From NCBI RefSeq assembly GCF_014237875.1, contig NZ_JACJVJ010000002.1, forward strand, positions 959,300 to 1,023,299: 64,000 nt of DNA. The letters run 5' to 3'. The notes under the pieces are model-generated. The model was not told the DNA's origin and did not search any database. It worked only from the letters and a program-made list of their open reading frames with translations. Shown in pieces: positions 26,351 to 36,061 of the stretch (position 1 is the stretch's first letter; the number at the start of each line of letters is the position of its first letter). Source of the stretch: Parasphingopyxis marina (GTDB lineage Bacteria > Pseudomonadota > Alphaproteobacteria > Sphingomonadales > Sphingomonadaceae). Made by a program: the position numbers and the translations under genes.

Positions 26351-26989
26351 ATGCGGGCCTTGTTCATTGCCGCCTCTCTTGCGACGGTGACCGTCGCGCT
26401 GCCCGCGCAGGCCCAACCGGCGCCCGAAGCGATGGCCGGACAGGCTGACGAAAATGCCGAAGCCCGGCTCTCGGTCGCGCGCGAAATCGTCGCGACGATG
26501 GGCGCCGAGCAGCAGATGGACATGATGGTCCAGACCCTGCGTCCGACGCTTGCCAGCAGCGTGGTGGGGAATCTTTCCACCTTGAACCCGTCGCGCGACC
26601 TACTCGCGGAAGTCGAGGAAAATTATCCCGGCGGCGCCAGCGCATTCGGAGAGGCCTTTGCCGATCGCTACGCCGTGAATTTCCGCACCCGCTATCCGGA
26701 GATCGTTGAAGAGATCGCCCACTATTACGCGTCGAACATGTCGCTCGAACAGCTGACGGCAACGCTGGCCTTCTTCCGCTCCGATAACGGCAGCGCCTGG
26801 GTGGAACTGATGCCCGCGGCCCAGCAGCATATGACACAGGTCGGCGCGCAATATGGCCTGCAGGCCAATATCCAGACCGCCGCGGAAATGCTGAGCGACC
26901 TGACGCATCGCGAACAGGGCGGAGCGCTGGATTCCAATCTCGACGCGATGCGGGATGGCGACGCCGAAACCGAAGAGACCGAAGAATGA
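26351..26989 (+). CDS. DUF2059 domain-containing exported protein, second copy
   Basis: A protein of 212 residues with a cleavable signal peptide (MRALFIAASLATVTVALPAQAQ) after GGGAGATAAAGGC. DUF2059 domain follows: YRTRYPEIVEEIAHYYASNMSLEQLTATLAFFRSDNGS pattern, conserved in this family. The C-terminus is acidic. The function is unknown; it is exported to the periplasm. The stop overlaps the gltB ATG (ATGA). An in-frame upstream start at 26243 would fuse the gltB remnant ahead of the signal peptide and is unlikely to be used. It is a paralogue of the DUF2059 gene at 25426. Confidence 0.82.
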   Translation: MRALFIAASLATVTVALPAQAQPAPEAMAGQADENAEARLSVAREIVATMGAEQQMDMMVQTLRPTLASSVVGNLSTLNPSRDLLAEVEENYPGGASAFGEAFADRYAVNFRTRYPEIVEEIAHYYASNMSLEQLTATLAFFRSDNGSAWVELMPAAQQHMTQVGAQYGLQANIQTAAEMLSDLTHREQGGALDSNLDAMRDGDAETEETEE

Positions 26990-29900
26990 ACCAATTCCCG
27001 ACTCCCGAACACGCCCGCATTGCCCGGGATGGCATGTACCATTCCGATCTGGAGCATGATGCCTGCGGCGTCGGCCTGGTCGCGGCGATCGACGGCCAGC
27101 CCTCGCGGCGCGTCGTCGAAGCGGGTATCGATGCGTTGCGCGCGGTGTGGCACCGCGGCGCTGTCGATGCCGACGGCAAGACCGGCGACGGGGCCGGCAT
27201 TCTTGTCGATCTGCCCGAGCGTTTCTTCGACGATGCCATTGCCGATAGCGGCCACAAGGTGCTGCCCAACCGGCTTGCGGTCGGCATGGTCTTTCTGCCG
27301 CGCACCGATCTTGGCGCGCAGGAAACCTGCCGCACCATCGTCGAGAGCGAGATCATCGATTTCGGCTACACCATCTATGGCTGGCGGCAGGTGCCGGTCG
27401 ACGTTTCGGTGATCGGCCAAAAGGCGCAGGCGACCCGGCCCGAAATCGAGCAGATCATGATCGCCGGCCCGATGCCCGACGATGTCGACGCAGCGGAATT
27501 CGAGAAGGACCTGTTCCTGATCCGCAAGCGTATCGAGAAGCGGATCGTCGAAGCGCAGGTGCGCGATTTCTATATCTGTTCACTGTCGTGCCGATCGATC
27601 GTCTATAAGGGCCTGTTCCTTGCGGAATCGCTGGCGACCTTTTATCCCGATCTCATCGACCAGCGGTTCGAAAGCCGGATGGCGATCTTCCACCAGCGCT
27701 ATTCGACCAACACCTTCCCGCAATGGTGGCTGGCCCAGCCGTTCCGCAGCCTTGCCCATAATGGCGAGATCAACACAATCCGCGGCAACAAAAACTGGAT
27801 GCAGAGCCACGAGATCAAGATGGCTAGCCTCGCCTTTGGCGAGCATGGCGACGAGATCAAGCCGCTGATTCCGGCGGGATCTTCGGACACCGCTGCGCTC
27901 GACGCGACCTTCGAAACGATCTGCCGCTCCGGCCGCGATGCGCCGACGGCCAAACTGATGCTGGTGCCCGAAAGTTGGCAGCATGACGACGACCTTCCCC
28001 AGGCGCATCAGGATATGTACGCCTATCTGGCGAGCATGATGGAGCCGTGGGACGGCCCTGCCGCGCTCGCCATGACGGATGGCCGCTGGATCGTCGGCGG
28101 CATGGACAGGAACGCGCTGCGTCCGCTGCGCACGACGCAAACGTCGGACGGGCTGCTGATCGTCGGATCGGAAACCGGCATGGTGGTCGTTCCCGAAAGC
28201 CAGATCGTGAAGAAGGGGCAGCTCGGCCCCGGCCAGATGATCGCCGTCGATCTCGACGAGGGCAAGCTCTACGACGACCGCGCGGTCAAGGATCGCATCG
28301 CCGCCGAACGCCCCTATGGCGACTGGGTGAAGGGCTTCAAGACATTCGAGGACCTGCCCAAGGCGAAGAAGGATTACGCACCCCATTGGGAACGCGCGGA
28401 ACTGCTGCGCCGCCAGGTCGCGGCCGGGCAGACCATCGAGGATATGGAGCTGATCCTCGCGCCGATGGTCGAAACCTCCAAGGAAGCCATCGGATCGATG
28501 GGCGACGATACGCCGCTCGCGGTCGTATCGGCCAAACCGCGTCTTATCAGCCAGTTTTTCCGGCAGAATTTCAGCCAGGTGACCAACCCGCCGATAGACA
28601 GTTTGCGCGAACGCCATGTGATGAGTCTCAAGACGCGCTTTTCCAATTTCGCCAACATCCTCGACCGCGAGGCCGAGCAGGACAGCGTGCTGGTGCTCGA
28701 TTCCCCGGTGCTCAACTGCGAACAATGGGGGCGGCTCAAGGAAGTATTCGGCGACAATGCCGCCGATATCGATTGCACCTTCGAAGCCGGATCGAGCCTG
28801 CGCGAGGCGATCGCCTGCGTTCGCAAACAGGCCGAACAGGCGGTGCGCGAAGGCCGGATCGAACTGTTCCTGTCGGACGAGGCATCGGGGCCGGAGCGGA
28901 TCGCGATCCCGATGGTGCTCGCGGCCGCCGCCGTCCATACGCATCTCAAGCGCAAGGGCTTGCGGTCCTACGCCTCGGTCAATGTCCGGTCCGCCGAGTG
29001 CCTCGACACCCATTATTTCGCGGTGCTGATCGGCGTCGGCGCGACCACGGTGAACGCCTATCTGGCCGAAGCCGCGATCGCCGAGCGCCATTCGCGCGAC
29101 CTGTTCGGCGATATGCAGCTGGAAGAATGCGTTGCCGCCTATCAGCAGGCGGTCGACGAGGGCCTGCGCAAGATCATGTCGAAGATGGGGATCGCCGTGA
29201 TCTCCAGCTATCGCGGCGGCTATAATTTCGAAGCGGTCGGCCTGTCGCGCGCACTCGTCAACGAGTTCTTTCCCGGCATGCCGGCGAAGATATCGGGCGA
29301 AGGCTATGGTTCGCTCCAACTCAATGCGGAACTTCGCCACGAAGCGGCCTGGGACCCGGCCGTCGTAACCCTGCCGATCGGCGGCTTCTACCGCCAGCGC
29401 GCGGGCGGCGAGCAGCATGCCTATTCGGCGCAGCTCATGCACCTGCTGCAAACCGCCGTTTCGACCGACAGCTATTCGACCTATCTGCAATTCGCGCGCG
29501 GCGTTCGCGATCTCGATCCCGTCTATCTGCGCGACCTGATGGAGTTCAACTGGGCCAAGGAACCTGTCCCGATCGACGAGGTCGAGGCGATCACAGAAAT
29601 CCGCAAGCGCTTCGTGACGCCGGGCATGAGCCTCGGCGCGCTCTCGCCCGAAGCCCATGAGACGCTGGCCATCGCGATGAACCGGATCGGCGCCAAAGCG
29701 GTTTCCGGCGAAGGCGGCGAGGATGCCGGCCGTTACCAGCCCAAGGCGAACGGCGACAACGCCAACAGCGTCATCAAGCAGATCGCCTCGGGCCGTTTCG
29801 GCGTGACCGCGGAATATCTCAACGCCTGCGACGAGATCGAGATCAAGGTCGCCCAGGGCGCCAAGCCCGGCGAGGGCGGTCAGCTGCCCGGCTTCAAGGT

Positions 29901-31500
29901 CACCGAATTCATCGCCAAATTGCGCCATTCGACGCCGGGCGTGACGCTGATTTCGCCGCCACCGCATCATGACATCTATTCGATCGAGGATCTCGCCCAG
30001 CTGATCTACGACCTGAAGCAGATCAACCCGCGCGCGCGGGTCTGCGTCAAGCTCGTCAGCTCGGCCGGCATCGGCACGGTCGCGGCCGGCGTCGCCAAGG
30101 CGCATGCCGACGTCATCCTTGTCGCGGGCCATGTCGGCGGCACCGGCGCCTCGCCGCAGACGAGCATCAAATATGCCGGTACGCCGTGGGAAATGGGGCT
30201 TTCAGAGGTCAACCAGGTGCTGACCCTTAACGGACTGCGCCACCGCATTCGCCTGCGTACCGATGGCGGGCTGAAAACCGGCCGCGACATCGTGATCGCC
30301 GCGATTCTCGGCGCCGAGGAATATGGTATCGGCACACTGAGCCTGGTCGCGATGGGCTGCATCATGGTCCGGCAATGCCATTCCAACACATGCCCGGTCG
30401 GCATCTGCACGCAAGACGAGAAGCTGCGCCAGAAATTCGTCGGCACGCCCGAAAAGGTGATCAACCTGATGACCTTCATCGCCGAAGAGGTCCGCGAGAT
30501 TCTCGCCCGCCTCGGCTATCGCAGCCTCGACGAGGTCGTCGGCCAGACCGAGCTTCTGCGTCAGGTGTCGCGCGGTGCCGAGCATCTCGACGATCTCGAT
30601 CTCAACCCGATCCTCGCTAAGGTCGATGCCCCCGACGAGGAGCGGCGTTTCAATATCGAGGGCTGGCGCAACGAAGTGCCCGACAGCCTCGACGCGCAGA
30701 TGATCGACGACGCGCGCGCCGTATTCGATCGCGGCGAGAAGATGCAGCTCACCTATACCGTGCGCAACACCCACCGCGCGGTCGGCACTCGGCTCTCCTC
30801 GGAGATCACCCGCACCTTCGGTATGTCCTCACTCGCGGACGATCATGTGAAGGTCCGTCTACGCGGATCGGCCGGCCAGTCGCTCGGCGCTTTCCTGTGC
30901 AAGGGCATCACCCTGGAAGTGTTCGGCGATGCCAACGACTATGTCGGCAAGGGCCTTTCGGGCGGGCACATCGTCGTGCGGCCGACCGTCTCTTCTCCTC
31001 TCGACGGCAGGGAAAACACGATAATCGGAAACACCGTCCTTTACGGCGCGACGGCGGGCAAATTGTTCGCCGCAGGCCGGGCGGGCGAACGGTTCGCGGT
31101 CCGCAATTCGGGCGCCGATGTGGTGATCGAGGGCTGCGGTGCGAATGGCTGCGAATATATGACCGGCGGAATCGCCGTTATCCTCGGCACGGTCGGAAAG
31201 AATTTCGGCGCGGGCATGACCGGGGGGATGGCTTTCATCCTCGACGAGGATGGCCATTTCGAACGCCATGCCAATCCCGAGAGCATCACCTGGCAGCGCC
31301 TCGCCTCCTCGCATTGGGAAGAGCGGCTTCTGGAACTGATCGGCGGCCACGCCAAGGCGACCGACAGCCCATGGGCGCACAATATTCTCGACGATTGGGA
31401 CCACTGGCAGACGCGCTTCTGGCAGGTGTGCCCGAAGGAAATGATCAGCCGGCTCGATCACCCGCTCAGCGACGAAGAGGAAAGCGTGGCCGCCGAATAG
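26986..31500 (+). CDS. gltB: Glutamate synthase (NADPH) large subunit
   Basis: A protein of 1504 residues, usual for the alpha subunit. It starts with a propeptide followed by Cys27 (DACGVGLVAAIDG), the N-terminal nucleophile of the glutaminase domain after processing. The central and FMN-binding synthase domains follow (GEGGEDAGRYQP, PGEGGQLPGFKVTEFIAKLRHSTPG). The [3Fe-4S] cysteines lie in CIMVRQCHSNTCPVGIC. A GltB beta-helix domain ends the protein (GANGCEYMTGG). It combines glutamine and 2-oxoglutarate to make two glutamate. Its ATG overlaps the stop of the DUF2059 gene, so translation is coupled. A decayed copy of its start lies about 740 bases upstream. Confidence 0.98.
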   Translation: MNQFPTPEHARIARDGMYHSDLEHDACGVGLVAAIDGQPSRRVVEAGIDALRAVWHRGAVDADGKTGDGAGILVDLPERFFDDAIADSGHKVLPNRLAVGMVFLPRTDLGAQETCRTIVESEIIDFGYTIYGWRQVPVDVSVIGQKAQATRPEIEQIMIAGPMPDDVDAAEFEKDLFLIRKRIEKRIVEAQVRDFYICSLSCRSIVYKGLFLAESLATFYPDLIDQRFESRMAIFHQRYSTNTFPQWWLAQPFRSLAHNGEINTIRGNKNWMQSHEIKMASLAFGEHGDEIKPLIPAGSSDTAALDATFETICRSGRDAPTAKLMLVPESWQHDDDLPQAHQDMYAYLASMMEPWDGPAALAMTDGRWIVGGMDRNALRPLRTTQTSDGLLIVGSETGMVVVPESQIVKKGQLGPGQMIAVDLDEGKLYDDRAVKDRIAAERPYGDWVKGFKTFEDLPKAKKDYAPHWERAELLRRQVAAGQTIEDMELILAPMVETSKEAIGSMGDDTPLAVVSAKPRLISQFFRQNFSQVTNPPIDSLRERHVMSLKTRFSNFANILDREAEQDSVLVLDSPVLNCEQWGRLKEVFGDNAADIDCTFEAGSSLREAIACVRKQAEQAVREGRIELFLSDEASGPERIAIPMVLAAAAVHTHLKRKGLRSYASVNVRSAECLDTHYFAVLIGVGATTVNAYLAEAAIAERHSRDLFGDMQLEECVAAYQQAVDEGLRKIMSKMGIAVISSYRGGYNFEAVGLSRALVNEFFPGMPAKISGEGYGSLQLNAELRHEAAWDPAVVTLPIGGFYRQRAGGEQHAYSAQLMHLLQTAVSTDSYSTYLQFARGVRDLDPVYLRDLMEFNWAKEPVPIDEVEAITEIRKRFVTPGMSLGALSPEAHETLAIAMNRIGAKAVSGEGGEDAGRYQPKANGDNANSVIKQIASGRFGVTAEYLNACDEIEIKVAQGAKPGEGGQLPGFKVTEFIAKLRHSTPGVTLISPPPHHDIYSIEDLAQLIYDLKQINPRARVCVKLVSSAGIGTVAAGVAKAHADVILVAGHVGGTGASPQTSIKYAGTPWEMGLSEVNQVLTLNGLRHRIRLRTDGGLKTGRDIVIAAILGAEEYGIGTLSLVAMGCIMVRQCHSNTCPVGICTQDEKLRQKFVGTPEKVINLMTFIAEEVREILARLGYRSLDEVVGQTELLRQVSRGAEHLDDLDLNPILAKVDAPDEERRFNIEGWRNEVPDSLDAQMIDDARAVFDRGEKMQLTYTVRNTHRAVGTRLSSEITRTFGMSSLADDHVKVRLRGSAGQSLGAFLCKGITLEVFGDANDYVGKGLSGGHIVVRPTVSSPLDGRENTIIGNTVLYGATAGKLFAAGRAGERFAVRNSGADVVIEGCGANGCEYMTGGIAVILGTVGKNFGAGMTGGMAFILDEDGHFERHANPESITWQRLASSHWEERLLELIGGHAKATDSPWAHNILDDWDHWQTRFWQVCPKEMISRLDHPLSDEEESVAAE

Positions 31501-31622
31501 GAAATAGAGCGCGCCCCTTTCCAACTCCTTTCCAGCCGCGCGCCAGCGCCTAAACGAACGATGGTCGTTTAGCGATCTTTGTGCCATATTCTCCCTCCTC
31601 GATCGCGGAAAAGGAGAGCGCT

Positions 31623-32798
31623 ATGCGCCGCAGCTCGGACAAGATACTCGTCACCCATGTAGGCGCGCTTCCCGCACCACCCGACGTTTGGGGCCAGACC
31701 GACATTCCCGATCAGCGCTTGGCAGAGGCCGTTGGCCAAGTTGTGGACCTGCAAAAGCGGGCCGGTGTCGATTTCGTCAACGAAGGCGAACTCACCAAGG
31801 GCGGCAACTGGTTGCAATTCGTTACCCATCGGCTGTCGGGCTTCGAGCCTTCGGAAAGCGCGGGCGCGGCCAGCCTGATGTTCGATAGCGCCGACTGGAA
31901 GGACTATGCGGAATTCTATCGCGACGCACTCGCCAGCGGCACCTTGTTCGAGGAAAGCGGGACGGCGCCTGCCCAGGGTACCGAAAGCCGTAGCCGCATG
32001 GACTGGAGCTGCACTGGGCCGATCGCCTATGTCGGCCAGGAGCTGCTCCAACGCGAGATCGACACGCTGAAAAGCGCGCTTGGCGATACGCCGCCCACCG
32101 ACGCCTTCCTGACCTCGACCGCGCCCTCCAGTCTCGAGGTCGGCCGCACCAACGAATATTATGACAGCGACGAAGCCTTCCTCTTCGCGATCGCCGATGC
32201 GATGGCCGTCGAATATGAAGCGATCGCCGCAGCCGGGCTGCAATTGCAGGTCGACGACGCCTGGCTTGCCGGCCTGTGGGACCGGATCGGCATCCCTATG
32301 GGGATCGATGCCTATCGCAAATATTGCGAGGTTCGCGTCGAGGCGCTGAACCATGCGCTGCGCAACGTGCCGGAGGAACAAGTCCGCTATCATATCTGCT
32401 GGGGCAGCTGGCACGGCCCGCACAGCCAAGATCTGCCGATGGCGGATATTGTCGACATCCTGCTGAAGATCGACGCGCAAACCTATCTGTTCGAGGCGGC
32501 GAATGTGCGCCATGAGCATGAAGCGGCAATCTGGGAAAGGGTGAAGCTGCCCGAAGGCAAGATCCTCGCCCCCGGCGTGGTAAGCCACGCGACCCGGCTG
32601 ATCGAGCATCCCGAACTTGTCGCCAATCGCATCGGGCAATTCGCGTCGATGGTCGGCCATGAGAATGTTATCGCCTCGACCGATTGCGGCCTCGGCCTGC
32701 GCTGCCACCCGCAAATCGCCTGGGGTAAACTGGCGGCGCTCGCGGAAGGCGCGGCGCTGGCGAGCGAAAAGCTCGCCGGAAAGCCCGTGGCGGCCTGA
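31623..32798 (+). CDS. Cobalamin-independent methionine synthase II (MetE C-terminal)-like protein
   Basis: A protein of 391 residues matching the catalytic half of MetE, that is, a stand-alone C-terminal barrel. It keeps HVGALPAPP, QLQVDDAWLA, the His and Cys of YHICWGSWHGP and the second cysteine region STDCGLGLRCHP, which supply the zinc ligands. Stand-alone members often use other methyl donors or acceptors (corrinoid proteins, methylated sulfur compounds), and the folate-binding N-terminal half is absent. The start at 31623 follows AAGGAGAGCGCT. It is monocistronic with no evident partner. Substrate unknown. Confidence 0.85.
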   Translation: MRRSSDKILVTHVGALPAPPDVWGQTDIPDQRLAEAVGQVVDLQKRAGVDFVNEGELTKGGNWLQFVTHRLSGFEPSESAGAASLMFDSADWKDYAEFYRDALASGTLFEESGTAPAQGTESRSRMDWSCTGPIAYVGQELLQREIDTLKSALGDTPPTDAFLTSTAPSSLEVGRTNEYYDSDEAFLFAIADAMAVEYEAIAAAGLQLQVDDAWLAGLWDRIGIPMGIDAYRKYCEVRVEALNHALRNVPEEQVRYHICWGSWHGPHSQDLPMADIVDILLKIDAQTYLFEAANVRHEHEAAIWERVKLPEGKILAPGVVSHATRLIEHPELVANRIGQFASMVGHENVIASTDCGLGLRCHPQIAWGKLAALAEGAALASEKLAGKPVAA

Positions 32799-32907
32799 AT
32801 CGAACCGTTGACCAAAGCCTGGCGCCGGAATAAGAACAAAGAAGGAACATTATGCGGCGGAGTCGCGATCCGCCTGTCCGGTACAAGCGCAAGAAGGAGG
32901 CGGCGCC

Positions 32908-33240
32908 ATGCAGAAACCCAATTATCTGGAGCTCTATACGGCCGATGTGGAGGCGATGAAGGCCTTTTATTCGGCCGTGTTCGGCATGGAATTCACCGAC
33001 TACGGCCCCGACTATGCGGGATCTTCGGGCGGTGCGGTCGAAATCGGTATTCATCGGGAGGATGCCGTCCGGCCGCCGCTACCGGGCTTCCAAACCGACA
33101 ATCTCGAAACCGCGCGGGAAAGCGTGATCGATGCCGGCGGCGAAATCCTGCAGGAGATATACGGATTCCCGGGCGGCCGGCGCTTCCATTTCCGCGATCC
33201 CGGCGGCAACGAAATGCTCTATTACATCTATGAAGAGTGA
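32908..33240 (+). CDS. Small VOC family protein
   Basis: A protein of 110 residues containing one VOC repeat pair (NYLELYTADVEAMKAFYSAVFG, then FRDPGGNEMLYY). Family members include glyoxalase I-like and fosfomycin-resistance-like enzymes; the likely metal ligands are the glutamates of LELYT and the C-terminal GGNEMLY. The gene is preceded by AGAAGGAGGCGGCGCC, a strong ribosome site. It is monocistronic in a 110-base spacer. Substrate unknown. Confidence 0.85.
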   Translation: MQKPNYLELYTADVEAMKAFYSAVFGMEFTDYGPDYAGSSGGAVEIGIHREDAVRPPLPGFQTDNLETARESVIDAGGEILQEIYGFPGGRRFHFRDPGGNEMLYYIYEE

Positions 33241-33344
33241 GCCGCCCTCCGGCAGCCGCACGCCGCAACCCGTTCAGCGCGGACTCATTTGGCGCTTGCT
33301 AATCTCGCGCTAATATAAAATCCCCGGTTTTCGAGGAGATTGCC

Positions 33345-33797
33345 ATGCGCCGCCTGTCCATCGCCGCCCCGCTGCTGATCGCGCTCGCCGCATCCGCACC
33401 CGCCGCCGCGCAGGATGATTGGCCCGGCGAGTCCTATGCGGACGACAGTGCAGGCGAGCTACCGCCGCCCACAAGCCCGGATATCTGGGACGACGACCCC
33501 TATGCGCAAAGCGACGAGACCGTACTCATGGTCGACAGGTTCGTGAGCACGCTGCTCGACATGCCGGTCGCCAGCATCGCCGCCGCGCTGCCCCAGGCCG
33601 ATATCGCCGGCGATGTGCGCCCGGGCGACACCCTGCGCGACGTGATGGAACGCGAAAACCCCGAGCTGGAGACGCAAATGCGCGGCGGCGCACGGGCGCT
33701 GACCGCGATGATCGGCGATATGTCCCGCCAGCTGACCACCATGATGCCCGAGCTCGAAAGCTGGAGCCGTCGGATGCGCCGCGATACCGACAATTAA
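33345..33797 (+). CDS. Exported protein of unknown function, Sphingomonadales-type
   Basis: A protein of 150 residues with a typical signal peptide (MRRLSIAAPLLIALAASAPAAAQ). The mature part begins with an acidic, Pro-rich stretch (DDWPGESYADDSAGELPPPTSPDIWDDDPYAQ region), then a helical segment with a methionine-rich core (MIGDMSRQLTTMMPELESW). It has no family I recognise. CGAGGAGATTGCC upstream is a good ribosome site, and a nearby promoter could lie in the AT-rich 33300-33330 segment. Confidence 0.7.
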   Translation: MRRLSIAAPLLIALAASAPAAAQDDWPGESYADDSAGELPPPTSPDIWDDDPYAQSDETVLMVDRFVSTLLDMPVASIAAALPQADIAGDVRPGDTLRDVMERENPELETQMRGGARALTAMIGDMSRQLTTMMPELESWSRRMRRDTDN

Positions 33798-33871
33798 TTG
33801 GGGCAGCCGATCGTCTCCTCTACCCCGAAAAGCGCTAGACGGCATCCACCGCAACGTTAATGTCCGGCGCC

Positions 33872-34543
33872 ATGTGGGAACTCTTCCAATTTCCGCTCTG
33901 TCCATTCAGTCGCAAGGTCCGCCTGCTCCTGGGTGAGAAGGGCATCGGCTACGATCTCGTGCGGGAATCGCCTTGGGAACGGCGGGACGAATTTCTCGAT
34001 ATCAACCCGGCCGGCAAAACGCCGGTGATGGTCGACAAGGACCAGGGCACGACCCTGATCGACAGCCGCGCGATCTGCGAATATTTCGAAGAAACGGTGG
34101 AGGCTGCGCGGATGATCACCGGCCCGGCCACCGCGCGCGCCGAGATCCGCCGCCTCGTCGCCTGGTTCGACGAGACGTTTTTCGCCGACGTCACCCTGCC
34201 GCTGATGCATGAGCGGATGTTCAAGCGACTGATCCACCGCGCCTCGCCCGACGGGACCGCGCTGCGCGAGGCGATGAAATCGGCCGACGCCCATCTCGAT
34301 TATATCGATTACCTGCTCGATCACCGCCGCTGGATCGGTGGCGCCACCTTAAGTCTCGCCGACCTCGCCGCTGCCGCGCAAATCTCGGTCGCCGATTATC
34401 TGGGCGGCTTCAACTGGTCGAGCCATGCCCAGGCCAAGGCATGGTATGCGGGCCTCAAATCCCGTCCCAGCTTCCGCCCCTTGCTTTCCGAGCGGATGGA
34501 GGTCATTTCCCCACCCGCCCATTACGACAAGGTCGATTTTTGA
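33872..34543 (+). CDS. fzlA: Glutathione S-transferase-like protein, FzlA-type
   Basis: A protein of 223 residues with an N-terminal thioredoxin-like GST domain (LFQFPLCPFSRKVRLLLGEKG, NPAGKTPVMVDKDQGTTLIDSRAICEYFEE) and an all-helical C-terminal domain. It ends in a conserved SPPAHYDKVDF tail. In Caulobacter the GST-like FzlA binds FtsZ and controls division, and its conserved C-terminal extension is needed for that. Length and tail favour FzlA over a detoxifying GST, but I cannot confirm this without alignment. Two in-frame ATGs exist (33860 and 33872); I prefer the second because it gives the family-typical start. Confidence 0.65.
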   Translation: MWELFQFPLCPFSRKVRLLLGEKGIGYDLVRESPWERRDEFLDINPAGKTPVMVDKDQGTTLIDSRAICEYFEETVEAARMITGPATARAEIRRLVAWFDETFFADVTLPLMHERMFKRLIHRASPDGTALREAMKSADAHLDYIDYLLDHRRWIGGATLSLADLAAAAQISVADYLGGFNWSSHAQAKAWYAGLKSRPSFRPLLSERMEVISPPAHYDKVDF

Positions 34544-34579
34544 CGGCCGGCGCCTGACAAGTCATCCCGCGGACAATCC

Positions 34580-35293
34580 ATGGCCTATATATCCAGAGAA
34601 TTTGGTTTCGCGTTTTTCGCCGCGCCTGCGACCGGCAGTTCGGCGGTGATCAAAGCCTTGCAGGATGCCGGCATCGGCGAATTCCTGCCCGCGCAGGATA
34701 TCGAGCGCGACGGCAAGCTGTTCGTATCCAGCAAGCACAGCACGCTGCAAAATCTGCAGGACGCCGGGCTGGCCGATGCCGTTGACGGGCTCACCAAGGT
34801 CGTCGGCGTCCGCAACCTGTTCAGCTGGTATGTCGCCAAATATCTGCGCAACACCAAAAGGCGTCTGCAGAGCGTGAACAACAAGAACAGCTTCATCCAC
34901 AAGCTGCCGGAAGTCGACAAGGCGGCTTATATCGAACGGCTGAAACGGCACGCCGGGATGACCTTCGCCGAATTCCTGGAAGAAAAGGTGGGCCGCCGCC
35001 AATCCCGCGATCCCCATGGCCGATTCCAGCGCAAGATGGACGTTTATCTGCATCAGGAAAGGCTGGACGCGGATTTTCGGGTTTTTGCCGATAAGGCGGG
35101 ATTGCCACCGGGCATCGCGATCAAGCCTTTCGGCGTCACCGGGGTCATGGAGCCAGGCAAGACCTATCGCGACTATTATACGCCGCAGCTGATCGACATG
35201 GTGTATGAGAAGGATGCGGTGTTCTTCAAACGCTTCCCCGAATACAGCTTTGACGGGCTCGACCAGCACGCGCTGCCCCGCGCAACAGGATGA
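34580..35293 (+). CDS. Sulfotransferase family protein (5'-PAPS-binding type)
   Basis: A protein of 237 residues. The N-terminal strand-loop FGFAFFAAPATGSSAVIKAL has the spacing of the 5'-phosphosulfate loop, although Pro-Ala-Thr-Gly-Ser-Ser replaces the common PxSGTT(S). The mid-protein part (KVVGVRNLFSWYVAKYLR) resembles the 3'-phosphate-binding RxP-like region. It may move sulfate from PAPS onto a carbohydrate or lipid. It opens a run with two methyltransferases and a convergent sulfotransferase. The GTG of the methyltransferase follows 8 bases later. No membrane helix. Confidence 0.65.
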   Translation: MAYISREFGFAFFAAPATGSSAVIKALQDAGIGEFLPAQDIERDGKLFVSSKHSTLQNLQDAGLADAVDGLTKVVGVRNLFSWYVAKYLRNTKRRLQSVNNKNSFIHKLPEVDKAAYIERLKRHAGMTFAEFLEEKVGRRQSRDPHGRFQRKMDVYLHQERLDADFRVFADKAGLPPGIAIKPFGVTGVMEPGKTYRDYYTPQLIDMVYEKDAVFFKRFPEYSFDGLDQHALPRATG

Positions 35294-35301
35294 TGTGAAC
35301 C

Positions 35302-36045
35302 GTGAAGATCGAAAACCCGCAGCTTCGCAGCTATATCCAGAACGGCTATCGTCAGGTCGAAGGCTGGCTGCAGCTGCCGGTGCTCTGGGCACTTTCGCGG
35401 GTTGCCGCTTTTCAGGCTGACCAGAAAATTGTCGGCGCCAGCTGCGAGATCGGCGTCCATCACGGCCGCTTTCTGCTCGCGATCGAGAATGTCACCCCAG
35501 CCGGACAGAAATGCTACGGCGTCGATATATTCGACAGCCAGCATCTCAACATCGACAGTTCGGGCAAGGGCAGTCACGATATCTTCGCCGAAAATGCCGC
35601 GACATATGCCGCCGAACCGGACCGGATCGAAACCCGCCATCTCGATTCCACATCGGCCGAGGCGCATGGATTTTTCCGGTCGATCGAAGGGAGGGTCGCG
35701 CTATTCTCGATCGATGGCGGCCATACGCGCGCCCACACGGTGAGCGACCTGATGGCGGCGGAAACCTGCCTGTGCGATGGCGGCGTCGTCTTTCTCGACG
35801 ATCTTTTCAATGTCGACTGGCCGGGCGTTACCGAAGGGCTGATCGACTATCTGCGCGGCCCCAGCCGGCTTGTCCCGTTCGCCTCTGTCGGCGGCAAGAT
35901 GATGCTGTGCGGCCTGAGCCAGGCCAAAAGCTATGCCGCCATTATTCGCCAAGCGGCGGTCGACGACGAGGAGATGCGCCCGAAGGCGGTGAAGATCTGC
36001 GGCGCCGATTATTTTTCCATCCGCCACATGCCCAAAAAAGCCTGA
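35302..36045 (+). CDS. Class I SAM-dependent methyltransferase (Methyltransf_24-like)
   Basis: A protein of 247 residues starting at GTG 35302, 8 bases after the sulfotransferase stop. It has a SAM site starting at CEIGVHHGRFLLAIENV and a second acidic SIDGGHTRAHTVSDL motif, typical of Methyltransf_24 enzymes that modify sugars or glycopeptides. The position right after a sulfotransferase, and 16 bases ahead of another methyltransferase, suggests a cassette. The acceptor is unknown. No signal peptide. Confidence 0.8.
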   Translation: MKIENPQLRSYIQNGYRQVEGWLQLPVLWALSRVAAFQADQKIVGASCEIGVHHGRFLLAIENVTPAGQKCYGVDIFDSQHLNIDSSGKGSHDIFAENAATYAAEPDRIETRHLDSTSAEAHGFFRSIEGRVALFSIDGGHTRAHTVSDLMAAETCLCDGGVVFLDDLFNVDWPGVTEGLIDYLRGPSRLVPFASVGGKMMLCGLSQAKSYAAIIRQAAVDDEEMRPKAVKICGADYFSIRHMPKKA

Positions 36046-36061
36046 TGGACCGGGGCCAGCC

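Noticed and set aside
27580-30132. 850-codon minus-strand frame opposite gltB
   Set aside because: Antisense shadow of a GC-rich coding gene; composition is Arg/Asp/His-rich with no motif.
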